Assembly (NCBI RefSeq): GCF_001623525.1
Contig: NZ_CP015225.1
Span: 992,001-1,056,000, forward strand
Direction of reading: 5' to 3'
Source of the DNA: Pseudomonas fluorescens
Lineage (GTDB): Bacteria; Pseudomonadota; Gammaproteobacteria; Pseudomonadales; Pseudomonadaceae
Length of the DNA stretch: 64,000 nt
This document shows positions 51,734-60,644 of this stretch, piece after piece. The position numbers and the translations under genes were made by a program. Position 1 is the stretch's first letter. Each line of letters begins with the position of its first letter. The notes below the pieces were generated by a model. It did no database searches and had not been told where the DNA came from. It saw only the letters and a list, made by a program, of their open reading frames with translations.

Positions 51734-52631
51734 TTAGGAGAGGTGTTCCTTGAACCAGTCCAGCGCGGCGCTACTTGATTGATCGAATCTGGTGATGTAC
51801 GGATCGAAGTGGCCGCCGGGAATCGTCACGAGGCGCTTTGGCTCAAGGGCACGCTCGTAGGCGGCCAGCTCAAGATCGGTCAGCGTGATCGTGTCCTGCA
51901 GCGCGACGATCAGCAGCAGTGGCGTGGGGGGACACGCGCGCAATCCACATGCCCGGTTCGTACATGCGCGCAGCGCGCGTCGAACGCACCGTGACGCTGT
52001 TCTCCCAGGCGCCGTCGGGTACGGGCTGCAGATAAAACTCGATGGCTTCCTGGGTGCGGTAAGCAGCAGGGACGGTCGGATCGGCGCTGACAATTGCCTG
52101 TCTACGCGGCGGCTCGCCGCGTGCTTGCGCGCGCTCGTCTGCCGCGAAGGCATCCTCGATGGCGGCGACAGCATCGGGCGGAATGCGGCGCAGTCCTTGC
52201 TCGAAGCCGCTGATCGTCGGCACCTGCGCGACGACCGCACGCAAGCGACGTTCGGTTGCGCCAAGCACGAGTGCGTGACCGCCGGAATAGCTCGTGCCCC
52301 ATAAGCCGATGCGCTTCGCATCGACGGCGTCCTGGTCTTCGAGGAAGCTGATCGCGCGCCGCCAATCGGCGATCTGACACCATGGGTCGATATCCTGGCG
52401 CGGCGTGCCTTCGCTGGCGCCGAAGTTACGGTGATCGTGCAGGAGGACGACAAAGCCGTTGGAGGCAAACTGCTCAGCGAATGGCTCCAGGCCGTGCTCC
52501 TTCACGCCGGCATAACCATGCGCCATCGTGATGGCAGGATAGGGCGCGGTGCCGCCGGTGGGAACATAGAGCCAGCCGCGCAGCGTGACGCCGCCCTCGG
52601 CTTCGAACGCGATATCGGTACGTCGAAACAT
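51734..52631 (-). pseudogene. Alpha/beta hydrolase gene with a frameshift
   Basis: The N-terminal frame (MFRRTDIAFEAEGGVTLRGW, MAHGYAGVKEHGLEP, nucleophile in GLWGTSYSGGHAL) continues to about residue 230, then the rest (PTPLLLIVALQDTITLTDLE, acid in that strand; histidine in TIPGGHFDPYITRF) lies in another frame. The shift falls at a run of six G on the plus strand (51926-51931). At 898 bases the gene is one over a multiple of three; deleting one base gives a 298-residue protein of the YcjY/DUF-type hydrolase group. AAGGAGA precedes the start. As for the enoyl-CoA hydratase, a sequencing error is possible. Confidence 0.8.
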
Positions 52632-52732
52632 GGAAGTTCTCCTTGTATGAAGAGGTCAGGCGGCGCCGTAAACCCTATGCACAGCGGCAGTTCACGCCTT
52701 CCACCCTTTTGCCTCGGTCACTCGATGCCTGG

Positions 52733-53353
52733 TCAATTGCCTGGGCGCTCGAGCGTGAAGAGTTGCTCCGCGCCGATTTCGAAATAGTCGGCCGGCCCAC
52801 CTCCGCGCAGGATCGGGCGCGCCTGCGCAGTCTGATACACGCCGTCCTTGATCAGTTGCTGGTCAATGTGGATCGCTACTACTTCGCCCAACACCAGCCA
52901 TGCCGGGAGCGCCGCACCGCCTTGCGCCTCAAGCTGCACGATCTGGGTGACCACGCACTCGAACTGCACCGGGCTAGCCGCAACGCGCGATGGCCGTACT
53001 TTTGCGGAGGGCAGCGTCTCCAACTTGGCCAACTCGAATTCATCGACGTCCGCTGGCGCCATCGCCGCTGAGGCGTTCATCGCCTCTGCGAGTTCTCGCG
53101 TCGCCAGATTCCATACGAACTCGCCGGTCGCACGCGCATTGGCGAGCGAGTCCTTCGCACCAAGCGAGCAAAAGCCGATAATCGGCGGCTTGTAGCTGAA
53201 TAGGTTAAAAAAGCTGTAGGGAGCGAGGTTACGTACGCCGTCGTTGGAGACAGTACTGATCCAGCCGATCGGGCGCGGAGCGACGATGGCGTTGAGCGGA
53301 TCGTGCCGCAGGGAGTGTCCCTGTGCCGGTTCGTAGAAATGCCAATCGGTCAT
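52733..53353 (-). CDS. Flavin reductase-like FMN-binding protein
   Basis: 206 residues of the split-barrel flavoprotein family. AIVAPRPIGWISTVSNDGVR and NLAPYSFFNLFSYKPPIIGF are the classic FMN-binding opening, followed by KDSLANARATGEFVWNLATR. Such proteins supply reduced flavin to monooxygenases or act as small reductases. AGAGGT precedes the ATG. It lies within the minus-strand operon 56279-50914, upstream of the two hydrolase/hydratase genes, where it may support an oxygenation or reduction step. Confidence 0.86.
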   Translation of the reverse strand: MTDWHFYEPAQGHSLRHDPLNAIVAPRPIGWISTVSNDGVRNLAPYSFFNLFSYKPPIIGFCSLGAKDSLANARATGEFVWNLATRELAEAMNASAAMAPADVDEFELAKLETLPSAKVRPSRVAASPVQFECVVTQIVQLEAQGGAALPAWLVLGEVVAIHIDQQLIKDGVYQTAQARPILRGGGPADYFEIGAEQLFTLERPGN

Positions 53354-53446
53354 AGCTTACCTCTTTGGGGGCGCGCGCAAGGACTGCCACCTGCTCGAGT
53401 CAATTCTGCTGCGCCGTTTCTAAAGAACGGGCGGCTTTCGTATTTT

Positions 53447-53860
53447 TTACTTGTTTACCCAAGGCATGGAAAGGTCAATGTCAGAGACCAGCTTGCCACC
53501 GCCGAAGCTCATGTTCTCCAGGGGAACGGCATACATGATCAGGCTGATGTCGTCCTGGCTGACGCCCACTTTTTCTACCGCGTAACGGGTGACCAACTCC
53601 GCGAGCTTGCGTTTCTGCTCCACTGTCCTGCTCATGCCTATCGTCACCGTTACGACCATGCGCTTGTCAGATCTCTTCATGTCAGGAAAAGTCGGATGGA
53701 TGAAAAGCTCATCGTCCTTGTGCTCACTGATGATGACGAAGCGGTCATCCTTGGGCGTATCCATGGCTTCATGAAGAGCGAGATTCAAGGCATCCGCCAG
53801 CGCGCGTTTCTCTTCACTAGAGAATTTTTGAGCTGGAATGTGGGCGTGAAAAACGGGCAT
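53447..53860 (-). CDS. Tautomerase family protein
   Basis: 137 residues. The N-terminal proline required as general base is exposed after Met removal (MPVFHAHIPAQKFSSEEKRA). The length is roughly twice that of 4-oxalocrotonate tautomerase monomers and fits the fused or cis-CaaD/MSAD-like forms. The motif RMVVTVTIGMSRTVEQKRKL opens the second beta-alpha-beta unit. GAGGAAA precedes the start. The product presumably isomerises a keto/enol intermediate of the operon's pathway. Confidence 0.82.
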   Translation of the reverse strand: MPVFHAHIPAQKFSSEEKRALADALNLALHEAMDTPKDDRFVIISEHKDDELFIHPTFPDMKRSDKRMVVTVTIGMSRTVEQKRKLAELVTRYAVEKVGVSQDDISLIMYAVPLENMSFGGGKLVSDIDLSMPWVNK

Positions 53861-53916
53861 GAGTGTTTCCTCAGTTGTGTTGTTCAGCTAATACGCGGCG
53901 ACGAATTGGCCCCGAC

Positions 53917-54327
53917 TTAGCTAAAGAAATCTTGACCGAGTGTTTCTTCGAGTCGCTCTTTCAGGCCAGCCGAGAACTCACGAACGACGGGGAACGGGCT
54001 TTGAAAGAGCTTGATATTGTGGACGAGGCCAGACTCATTCCGAGTGATGATGGTGGTGCCGGCGACCGGCTTACCACCGTGGATGGCATCCCACTCAAGG
54101 TAAGTCTTCGCACCGTCAACCGTCTCCGCGGTGAACACGAAGTCTTCGTACATCGTACTCGTCGCGGCAAAGAATGCCCCGATGGATGTCGGGCCGACCA
54201 CTGTCTTGCTGAGGGCTGAGGTCTGAAGGCTGGCGTCAGCAGTGAACGACTTCGCGAAGTCGCTCGTTCCTTTCTTCTTGACGATTTGCATCCATGCTGT
54301 TCCCGGTGGGTTGGTGTCAGTAGTCAT
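53917..54327 (-). CDS. NTF2/SnoaL-like protein
   Basis: 136 residues with the cone-shaped NTF2-like pattern: helix near the start (KSFTADASLQTSAL), VVGPTSIGAFFAATSTMYED, and strands FVFTAETVDGAKTYLEWDAI and VAGTTIITRNESGLVHNIKL. Such folds serve as isomerases, dehydratases or polyketide-type cyclases, or simply bind ligands. AGGAGA lies seven bases before the ATG. It lies between the tautomerase and the esterase in the operon. Confidence 0.78.
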   Translation of the reverse strand: MTTDTNPPGTAWMQIVKKKGTSDFAKSFTADASLQTSALSKTVVGPTSIGAFFAATSTMYEDFVFTAETVDGAKTYLEWDAIHGGKPVAGTTIITRNESGLVHNIKLFQSPFPVVREFSAGLKERLEETLGQDFFS

Positions 54328-54379
54328 TACAATCTCCTATTGAGTGTTTGCAGTTTTGCAATGTGTGTGCGCGCGCGTG

Positions 54380-55273
54380 CTAGTCAGCGAGGTGCCCGAT
54401 GAGAAACTCGCCGGCTCTCTGGAGCGCGTCGTGGGCCTGGGGCAAAGAGGCTGTCTGAATGTGCCAGACGTGCAACATCTCCGGCCACACCTCAAGGTGC
54501 GATTCGCCGCCGGCCGCGCGCACCTTTCGGTCAATTTCAAGCGCGTCGTCGAGAAGTACTTCGTCGCTTCCGACATGTATGAGCAGCGGAGGAAAACCGT
54601 GCATGTCGGCGAACAGGGGCGAGATGCGCGGATCCTTCAAATCGTGGTTGCCAGCGTAAGCCGCTACCATCTCCCGCATCGCGCTCGCGTTGACCATTGG
54701 GTCGCGGTGAGCCAGTTGCGTTAACGAGGGCAGCGTCAGCGTCAAGTCTGCCCATGGGCTAATGAGTAGCGCTGCTCGCGCGTCCTTGTGGCCTTTCGAG
54801 GCTGCATAGGCCAGAACGTTGAGAGCCATGCCTCCGCCACTGGAGTCACCTGTCACGGCGAATGGCTTGCCAAGCGCACGCAGTGCTTCGTAGCCGCGGA
54901 TGGACTCGTCGTAGGACGCCGGAAATGGGTGCTCAGGTGCCTTGGAGTGGTCCAGAACGATGACCTGGGACTTTGCCGCTCGAGACAGCTCCCCAAGCAT
55001 GCCTAAATGCGAGGAAGGAGAGCCAGCCACCCAGCCACCACCATGGAAATGGTAGATGACTCGGTCCTTGGAAGCGCCAGGAGCCGTAATCGCCACCGCA
55101 GCTACGCCACCGAGTTGGATCGTCTCGACGGTTAGGTCGGCTGCCGGCGGGTTCGCTTGTGAAATGGCCTCCATGCCGACGCGGAGCGTCTCGATGGTGC
55201 GTACGGGATGCGCAAAGTCGAAGGCGAACATCGCATCCCGAAGCTCACGGACGGAAGATGAATCGTAAGTCAT
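54380..55273 (-). CDS. Alpha/beta hydrolase, hormone-sensitive-lipase type
   Basis: 297 residues from ATG 55273 with GGAG upstream; the frame extends to 55384 inside the MBL gene and was not used. The HSL oxyanion motif is YHFHGGGWVAGSP, the nucleophile elbow VTGDSSGGGMALN, the acid in HVGSDEVLLDDAL and the histidine in WPEMLHVWH. Enzymes of this group hydrolyse short acyl esters. It follows the MBL gene by seven bases, so the two are translated from one message. Confidence 0.88.
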   Translation of the reverse strand: MTYDSSSVRELRDAMFAFDFAHPVRTIETLRVGMEAISQANPPAADLTVETIQLGGVAAVAITAPGASKDRVIYHFHGGGWVAGSPSSHLGMLGELSRAAKSQVIVLDHSKAPEHPFPASYDESIRGYEALRALGKPFAVTGDSSGGGMALNVLAYAASKGHKDARAALLISPWADLTLTLPSLTQLAHRDPMVNASAMREMVAAYAGNHDLKDPRISPLFADMHGFPPLLIHVGSDEVLLDDALEIDRKVRAAGGESHLEVWPEMLHVWHIQTASLPQAHDALQRAGEFLIGHLAD

Positions 55274-55280
55274 GGTCAGT

Positions 55281-56279
55281 TCACTCCAGGTTGAGGAAAG
55301 TCGCCGGTACCCAGTCATAGCCTTCGCCGTTGTCGGCTTTGCGAAGACGGCCCAGGCCAGGGAACGGCATGTGGGCTGCGGCAATCATCGTCTTGTCCGC
55401 AGCGAGTTTCACCAGCAGGTCTTCACGCGTTTTGACCGCCGACGCGCTGTCTGAGTCGAAGACGATGCTGATTTCCGGATGCGGCATCTGGACGGCGCCA
55501 ACATGAGCTACGTCGCCCCAGATGAGCAGCGACTGACCCTTTGAGGAAATCATGTAGCCGGTGTGACCGGGCGTGTGGCCGGGAATGGCATACGGTGCAA
55601 TGCCGGGAACGATTTCGGCCATGCCTTCGTACGGCTTCCATTTGCCCGCAGCGATGTAAGGCGCGGCGCCATCCTGTGCGACCTTGAAGAAGATTTTCGA
55701 TTCTTCCGGGGCCTTGGCCATGATTTCCTTCGACAGCCAGAAGTCGGCGTCGGCCTTCGTCATCATCACGGTCGCGTTCGGAAAGACGCGTTTCCCGTTT
55801 TGGTAGATACCGCCAGCATGGTCAGCGTGAAGGTGAGTCAGTAGAACCAGGTCAATCTGCTCCGGCTTGTAGCCGGAGGCCTTCAAGTTCTGCGCGAGCT
55901 TGCCCAGTGTAGGAGGGCCCCAGTGACCGCCTGAACCGGTATCGATGAGAACGAGTTTGGAGCCGGTGTTGACGAGGAAGCCTTGGACGGTTGCCGAAAC
56001 ATGCTTGGGATCGTTTTGGAAGGAGCGCGCCAAGAGGGACTGAATGAGCGCGGGATCACCGTGTAGGAGACTGGAGTCGATACTACCGCCGCCGTCATAG
56101 AGCGCAGTGACTTCATAGTCGCCAATCATCGTGCGATAGAAGCCTGGAACCTGCTTGTGCTGCATCGGCGCAGCAGCTTGGACCGGAGCTACAGCAGCGA
56201 AAGCGCCCGCGAATGCTAACGATACCGCGAGCAGGGTACGCGAAGTGATGGTGGAGAATTTCATCGTGTTCTTAACCAT
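55281..56279 (-). CDS. Exported metallo-beta-lactamase-fold hydrolase
   Basis: 332 residues. A signal peptide of about 36 residues (LLAVSLAFAGAFAAVAPVQA) precedes the mature part. Metal ligands are in THLHADHAGG (HxHxDH), histidine in IPGHTPGHTGYM, aspartate in LIWGDVAHVG and a final histidine in AAHMPFPGLG. Members are lactonases or hydrolases acting in the periplasm. It is the first gene of the minus-strand operon, divergent from an HxlR regulator with twin operator palindromes between. An internal ATG at 56264 is an alternative start. Confidence 0.88.
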   Translation of the reverse strand: MVKNTMKFSTITSRTLLAVSLAFAGAFAAVAPVQAAAPMQHKQVPGFYRTMIGDYEVTALYDGGGSIDSSLLHGDPALIQSLLARSFQNDPKHVSATVQGFLVNTGSKLVLIDTGSGGHWGPPTLGKLAQNLKASGYKPEQIDLVLLTHLHADHAGGIYQNGKRVFPNATVMMTKADADFWLSKEIMAKAPEESKIFFKVAQDGAAPYIAAGKWKPYEGMAEIVPGIAPYAIPGHTPGHTGYMISSKGQSLLIWGDVAHVGAVQMPHPEISIVFDSDSASAVKTREDLLVKLAADKTMIAAAHMPFPGLGRLRKADNGEGYDWVPATFLNLE

Positions 56280-56458
56280 TGTGTGTGGTGGATATATAGG
56301 TACGTACAGCTGTAATGATCTTCAGCAAAACGCCAACTCATCGTGCCATGTCGCTGTTACCGCCTTTCCGGCCATACGCAGCATCGAATTGCCGGTGTTA
56401 CCCGTGATGAAAGCCCGGATGTTCGATTTTTTGCCGATCCGCCTGAGCTGTCATAGCG

Positions 56459-56510
56459 CTTGCATTGTGCAAGTGGTTGAATAATATTCGAGCACCTTGC
56501 ACAATGCAAG
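56459..56510. promoter_or_regulatory. Twin HxlR-type operators
   Basis: CTTGCA-TTG-TGCAAG (56459-56473) and CTTGCA-CAA-TGCAAG (56496-56510) are perfect palindromes, each followed by TGG, 37 bases centre to centre. They lie just upstream of the HxlR start and control both it and the divergent MBL operon. Confidence 0.75.
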
Positions 56511-56532
56511 TGGAAATTTAAGGAGAGTAGCT

Positions 56533-57018
56533 GTGCAACAAACAAGACGATCGGGCTGCCCGATCAACCTGACGCTTGAGCAGATCGGCGACCGCTGGAG
56601 CTTGATCGTTATCCGCGATGTCATGTTCGAGAACAGACGCAGTTATGGCGTCCTGCTAGAGAAAAACCAGGAAGGTATCGCCACGAACATCCTCGCAAGT
56701 AGGCTGAAGCACTTGACCGCGGCTGGCCTGCTGACACGATGCCCGGATCCGAATCACCAGCAGAAAGTAATTTACAGCCTCACGGAAGCAGCAATACAGC
56801 TGGTACCTCTGCTCGCGTATGTGGCTGCCTGGGGTGTTCGGCATACGCAGCCGAGCAAGGAAGCGTCTTTGCGCGCGCAGGTGCTGGAGAAGGGCGGCCC
56901 TTCACTCTGGAGTGCCTTTATGGATGAACTACGTTACTTGCATCTCGGTGCACCGCGTCCGGAGCGCTCGGTATTGGACCAGCTCCGGGCCGACGACGAG
57001 CAGGCGATCGCTACTTAG
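56533..57018 (+). CDS. HxlR family transcriptional regulator
   Basis: 161 residues, starting at GTG 56533 with AAGGAGA at an ideal distance; the frame extends to ATG 56497 inside the operator and was rejected. The HxlR pattern is present: conserved cysteine in RRSGCPINLTLEQIGDRWSL, then LVIRDVMF-like helix (LIVIRDVMFENRRSYGVLLE), ILASRLKHLTAAGLLTR and VIYSLTEAAIQLVPLL. A C-terminal extension of about 45 residues is longer than usual. It probably represses the divergent eight-gene operon. Confidence 0.87.
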   Translation: MQQTRRSGCPINLTLEQIGDRWSLIVIRDVMFENRRSYGVLLEKNQEGIATNILASRLKHLTAAGLLTRCPDPNHQQKVIYSLTEAAIQLVPLLAYVAAWGVRHTQPSKEASLRAQVLEKGGPSLWSAFMDELRYLHLGAPRPERSVLDQLRADDEQAIAT

Positions 57019-57159
57019 TACCCATCTTTGGCGTCATGACATGCAGCATGTGGTGCAAGGCTATCCATGCTCGAATAGCTTCAGCCTTGCACGAGATGGG
57101 GTGTCATCGAGCGCACGCTGTTCATCAACGGGTGATTTTGCCTTCGAGCCTGATATCGC

Positions 57160-58077
57160 TTACTCCATTTCGAGCAAGTGCTCCAGGAACAATCCCGCCG
57201 CGACCGACAACGCCGCTCGCGACCTTACGCACACGCTGAGTTCGCGGGAGGCCCACGGTTCATCCAGCCTGATCACCTTCGCTCCGTCCATTTTGTAAAT
57301 CGCCGCGCTCCCCTCGGGCATGATGCCAATGCCCAGGCCGGCCTGAACCGTCAGGCATAGCGCGTCGTAGCTGGAGACTTCCATTCGGATCCTTAGCGAG
57401 CGCCCCAGGTCGTTGGCCGCCTTGATCAACTGAAAGTTGAGATGAGTGCCACTGCGCAATGCAATGTATTCGTGATCCAGGGTTTCGCTGAATTTGACAG
57501 AGTGGCGTGTCGCCAGCGGATGCCCAAGGGGAACCAGTAACACCAGGCGATCGGTACGAAACGGGAAAACCTCGATATCGGCACCGTGCGGAAGACGGGT
57601 GAAGATGCCAATGTCGGTACGATTTTCGGACACCGCCTTGGTGATGGCCAGGCTTGGCCTTTCTTCAAGGCTGATGTTGATCAGTGGATACAATTCCATG
57701 AACGACTTGATCAGGCTCGGGAGAAATTGGGTGATGGCGGAAATATTGGCCAGGACATGCACCGATCCACGTCGGCCGTGGGAGTAGTCACGCATCTGCA
57801 CGACGATTTCATTGAGGTTGTTCAATGCACTGCGAGCCATGAACAGTAGTGACAGGCCCGCATCGGTCGGGGTGATGCCTTTGTTGGTGCGGTTGAGCAG
57901 TTTCGAGTCGAGCAGTTCTTCCAGCTCGCTGAGGCGTTTGCTGACCGCCGCCGCTGCGATGTGCTCGCGTTTGGCGGCGGCAGCAATGGTGCCTTCTTCA
58001 ATGACGCTGACAAAGAGTCGCAACGAGACCGGATCGAGTTTCATGAGAGGTACCGATTTGGTCTGAATGGCCAGCAT
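57160..58077 (-). CDS. LysR family regulator of the maleate genes
   Basis: 305 residues. Helix-turn-helix: GTIAAAAKREHIAAAAVSKR, followed by LSELEELLDSKLLNRTNKGI. The effector domain has two subdomains from about residue 90 with VQAGLGIGIMPEGSA. It is 21 bases downstream of the maleate isomerase gene on the same strand, so transporter, isomerase and regulator form one unit. Confidence 0.87.
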   Translation of the reverse strand: MLAIQTKSVPLMKLDPVSLRLFVSVIEEGTIAAAAKREHIAAAAVSKRLSELEELLDSKLLNRTNKGITPTDAGLSLLFMARSALNNLNEIVVQMRDYSHGRRGSVHVLANISAITQFLPSLIKSFMELYPLINISLEERPSLAITKAVSENRTDIGIFTRLPHGADIEVFPFRTDRLVLLVPLGHPLATRHSVKFSETLDHEYIALRSGTHLNFQLIKAANDLGRSLRIRMEVSSYDALCLTVQAGLGIGIMPEGSAAIYKMDGAKVIRLDEPWASRELSVCVRSRAALSVAAGLFLEHLLEME

Positions 58078-58098
58078 AGTACCTCCTTAGGCATTGGC

Positions 58099-58851
58099 TC
58101 AGAACGCCCCGGACAACAGATGGCCGGCGTTGGGTACTTGAGCCTTGAGGCCCAGGGTTTTCAACATTTGATAAACGGTAGCGACCGATGCCGACAGCAC
58201 CGGTTTGTCGAGGCGATCCTGGACAAGCTGGATCGCGGGTAGCGACGGCATTTGCACGCAGCAGGACAGCACCACGCCATCAGCCTGGCCGATGTTCAGT
58301 CTGTCGGCGTGAGCCAGCAGATTCATCGGGTCCAGGCGCCCGACTTCGAGGTTGTCGGAAACCTCTAGGCTGATGGAGTCGACCACTTCGATTCCGGCCG
58401 CTTCGATGTAGTCGATGACCTGCCGGGTCAACGGCTTCATGTACGGTGTGATGATCGAGACTTTCTTGTAGTCGAGCATGTTCAAGCTATCGATCAGTGC
58501 TCCGGCGGAGCTCAGTACCGGAGCGGTCGATTGATTGGATGCCACGGTTTTACTCAGGCGCTCCTGCGAGACTTTGTGATAGCCAGCGCCTTGGCACATG
58601 ATCGCCACCAAGCAGGCATAGGCCATGACATCCACTCGCGCATCGCTCAATTCCAGTGCGCAACGGTCGCTGTCGATGTCCATCTTCTTCAGCTCTTCAG
58701 GGCTGACGTGCATCATGCGCATGCGTGAAGAGTGAAAGGTAAAATGCTCTTCGGGAAACAGTTCGTAGCGCGAAGTCAGCATGGCCGGGATTTCGGTTTC
58801 CATCGTCGTGTTGGAACTGGGGACGATTTGACCGATGCGAAAGTTTTTCAT
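58099..58851 (-). CDS. Maleate cis-trans isomerase (NicE/MaiA type)
   Basis: 250 residues. The N-terminus IGQIVPSSNTTMETEIPAML and the HSSRMRMMHVSPEELKKMD segment are near-diagnostic for maleate isomerase, as is DSDRCALELSDARVDVMAYA. The two catalytic cysteines are in YACLVAIMCQG and VLSCCVQMPSLPA. The enzyme converts maleate to fumarate, the final step of nicotinate breakdown or direct maleate use. No other nic genes are in the window, so this may be a free-standing maleate utilisation unit with its own carrier. Confidence 0.9.
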   Translation of the reverse strand: MKNFRIGQIVPSSNTTMETEIPAMLTSRYELFPEEHFTFHSSRMRMMHVSPEELKKMDIDSDRCALELSDARVDVMAYACLVAIMCQGAGYHKVSQERLSKTVASNQSTAPVLSSAGALIDSLNMLDYKKVSIITPYMKPLTRQVIDYIEAAGIEVVDSISLEVSDNLEVGRLDPMNLLAHADRLNIGQADGVVLSCCVQMPSLPAIQLVQDRLDKPVLSASVATVYQMLKTLGLKAQVPNAGHLLSGAF

Positions 58852-58875
58852 GGATTTTTCCTTTGAGCGGTCGGC

Positions 58876-60195
58876 TCAGTTGCCGCTGGTGAGTTGAACG
58901 CCTTTGGTCTCCTGCAGCGTGAACACCATGACAGCGGCGATGACGTAGGAAACGGAGGCAAGGGAAATGGTGGCGGTGAAGCCGATGAGTGGGATCAGCA
59001 CCGGGACCAGCTTGATGCCGGCGATGGCGCCGACTCGGCCGAAGTTGAAACAGAATCCCGACGCAGTTGAACGAATGCTGGTCGGGAACAACTCCGAGTA
59101 CCAGGCACCGAACCCGCTGAAATAGCCTGTGAAAAAGCCCAGCAGTGCCGCCAGCAACCCGAGGGTGATGACGTTCTGGGTGGTGAACAGCAGCTTGCCG
59201 TCCGTCAATGGCATCAAGGTCGCCGAATAGGCAAACACGGGCACCATGATCGCCATGCCACCAAAAAACACCGCGAACGACAGGCGACGGCCGATGCTTT
59301 CAGCCAGATAGCCGTAGGCCAAGTAACCAATAGTGGCGCCGATGCCGATCCAGATGACAAACACCGGGGCCTGATCGATACGCACGTTCAGAATGCTTTG
59401 CAGATAAACCGGCATGAAGGTGGTGATGATCCAGTAGCCGTACATGCCCAGAACCGAAATGCTCAGGCCCAGCAGGGTCACTTTAAGGTATTGCGGACGG
59501 AAGATTTCCATCAGCCGACCCTTGTCGCTGTTATTACGCATGAATTCACGGTTGGCCATCCAGACCGGTGATTCCTTGACGAACAACCAGATGAACACCA
59601 GGGTGAAATAGGCCGGGATCGAGGCATAGATGAACAGGTTTCTCCAGGATTCAGGATTGCCGCCATCGAGGAACGTCCAAGCGAAAATCGCTGCCAGCAG
59701 ACCACCACCCGACCAGCCGGTCTGCATCAACGCAAAGGCCTTGGCGCGACCGGCCACAGGCCAGATCTCCGAAACCAGCGCCGCCGCGGCGGACCACAAT
59801 CCACCCACGGCGATGCCCACACAAAAGCGGAACACATTGAGCTGCCACAGGCTGTCGGCAAACGCGCAGAGCAAGGTGCCGGTACCATAGACGAACACTG
59901 ACAGCATCATGGTTTTCTTGCGGCCGATCTTGTCGGAAATGTTGCCGAGGAAGAAACCACCAATCCCGGTGGCGAGCAAAAACCAGGCAACCGTGGAGAC
60001 CACGTCACCCAGGCCGACGGCGAAGGTCTGGGCGACCGCCAAAAGTACAAAACCAAAGACAGTGGCATCCAGCGCATCAAACAGCCAGGCGGCCCAGGAG
60101 CCCCCCAGCGTGACGTAACGCTGGTTGGCGGTCAGTTGGCCGACTCCGTTGACGACAGGAGCTTGCGCCGTGGAGCTGGCGGCTAGGGTTTTCAT
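58876..60195 (-). CDS. MFS transporter, probable maleate/dicarboxylate uptake
   Basis: 439 residues, about 12 helices. It opens with WAAWLFDALDATVFGFVLLA, a pattern of the aromatic-acid and sialate/lactate-type MFS groups, and has GNISDKIGRKKTMMLSVFVY in loop 2-3 and the matching YLAESIGRRLSFAVFF in the second half. It is 24 bases upstream of the maleate isomerase start on the same strand. Import of maleate or a related dicarboxylate is the obvious reading from context; family sequence alone does not prove it. Confidence 0.85.
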   Translation of the reverse strand: MKTLAASSTAQAPVVNGVGQLTANQRYVTLGGSWAAWLFDALDATVFGFVLLAVAQTFAVGLGDVVSTVAWFLLATGIGGFFLGNISDKIGRKKTMMLSVFVYGTGTLLCAFADSLWQLNVFRFCVGIAVGGLWSAAAALVSEIWPVAGRAKAFALMQTGWSGGGLLAAIFAWTFLDGGNPESWRNLFIYASIPAYFTLVFIWLFVKESPVWMANREFMRNNSDKGRLMEIFRPQYLKVTLLGLSISVLGMYGYWIITTFMPVYLQSILNVRIDQAPVFVIWIGIGATIGYLAYGYLAESIGRRLSFAVFFGGMAIMVPVFAYSATLMPLTDGKLLFTTQNVITLGLLAALLGFFTGYFSGFGAWYSELFPTSIRSTASGFCFNFGRVGAIAGIKLVPVLIPLIGFTATISLASVSYVIAAVMVFTLQETKGVQLTSGN

Positions 60196-60644
60196 GGTTC
60201 AACCTCGCGGGTTTGCGTTTTTATTCTTGGAACCCGTGTGCCGAAAGGTCATCGGCATACGGGTGGTCATGTGCGACCGATGTTAGGAGAGGCAAAAGCC
60301 GTTCGTATATCAGCCATTCGCGAGCCTGCCATCGCGGGTCGCGATGGCAGGGAGAGAAAAAGATCGCAGAGGGCAGGGGGAGGGCTGGTTGATTACTGTG
60401 ATCGGTGCATTTGGAATAGATCGCGATCGCTTCGACCGGTTTTTTTCTTTTTGGGTGCCGCAAAATCGAGTAGTTGCTCCGTCAGGGCGGCTTAACCGAA
60501 AGCTTACTGCATGGCGACGAAATGGCTGAGTAGGGAGTCAAACAGCTCAGGAAAGCGTATTCAAACTCATCTTTACGAATAGGGTTAGCATGATTGGGAT
60601 GTCTAAGTTCAGACGCCCGTTCACGCGCTTATGTCTTTAGATGG
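60196..60644. other. Intergenic stretch with a perfect hairpin
   Basis: 449 bases between the transporter start and the NmrA-like gene. No gene is supported. It holds the promoter of the maleate operon and the hairpin at 60325-60351. The portion after 60400 is A/T richer. Confidence 0.5.
60325..60351. repeat. Perfect 12-bp inverted repeat
   Basis: CCTGCCATCGCG and CGCGATGGCAGG flank a three-base GGT loop. It is upstream of the MFS/maleate operon and lacks a T run. It could be a REP-like element, an operator or a 5' leader structure; no second copy was noticed. Confidence 0.55.
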
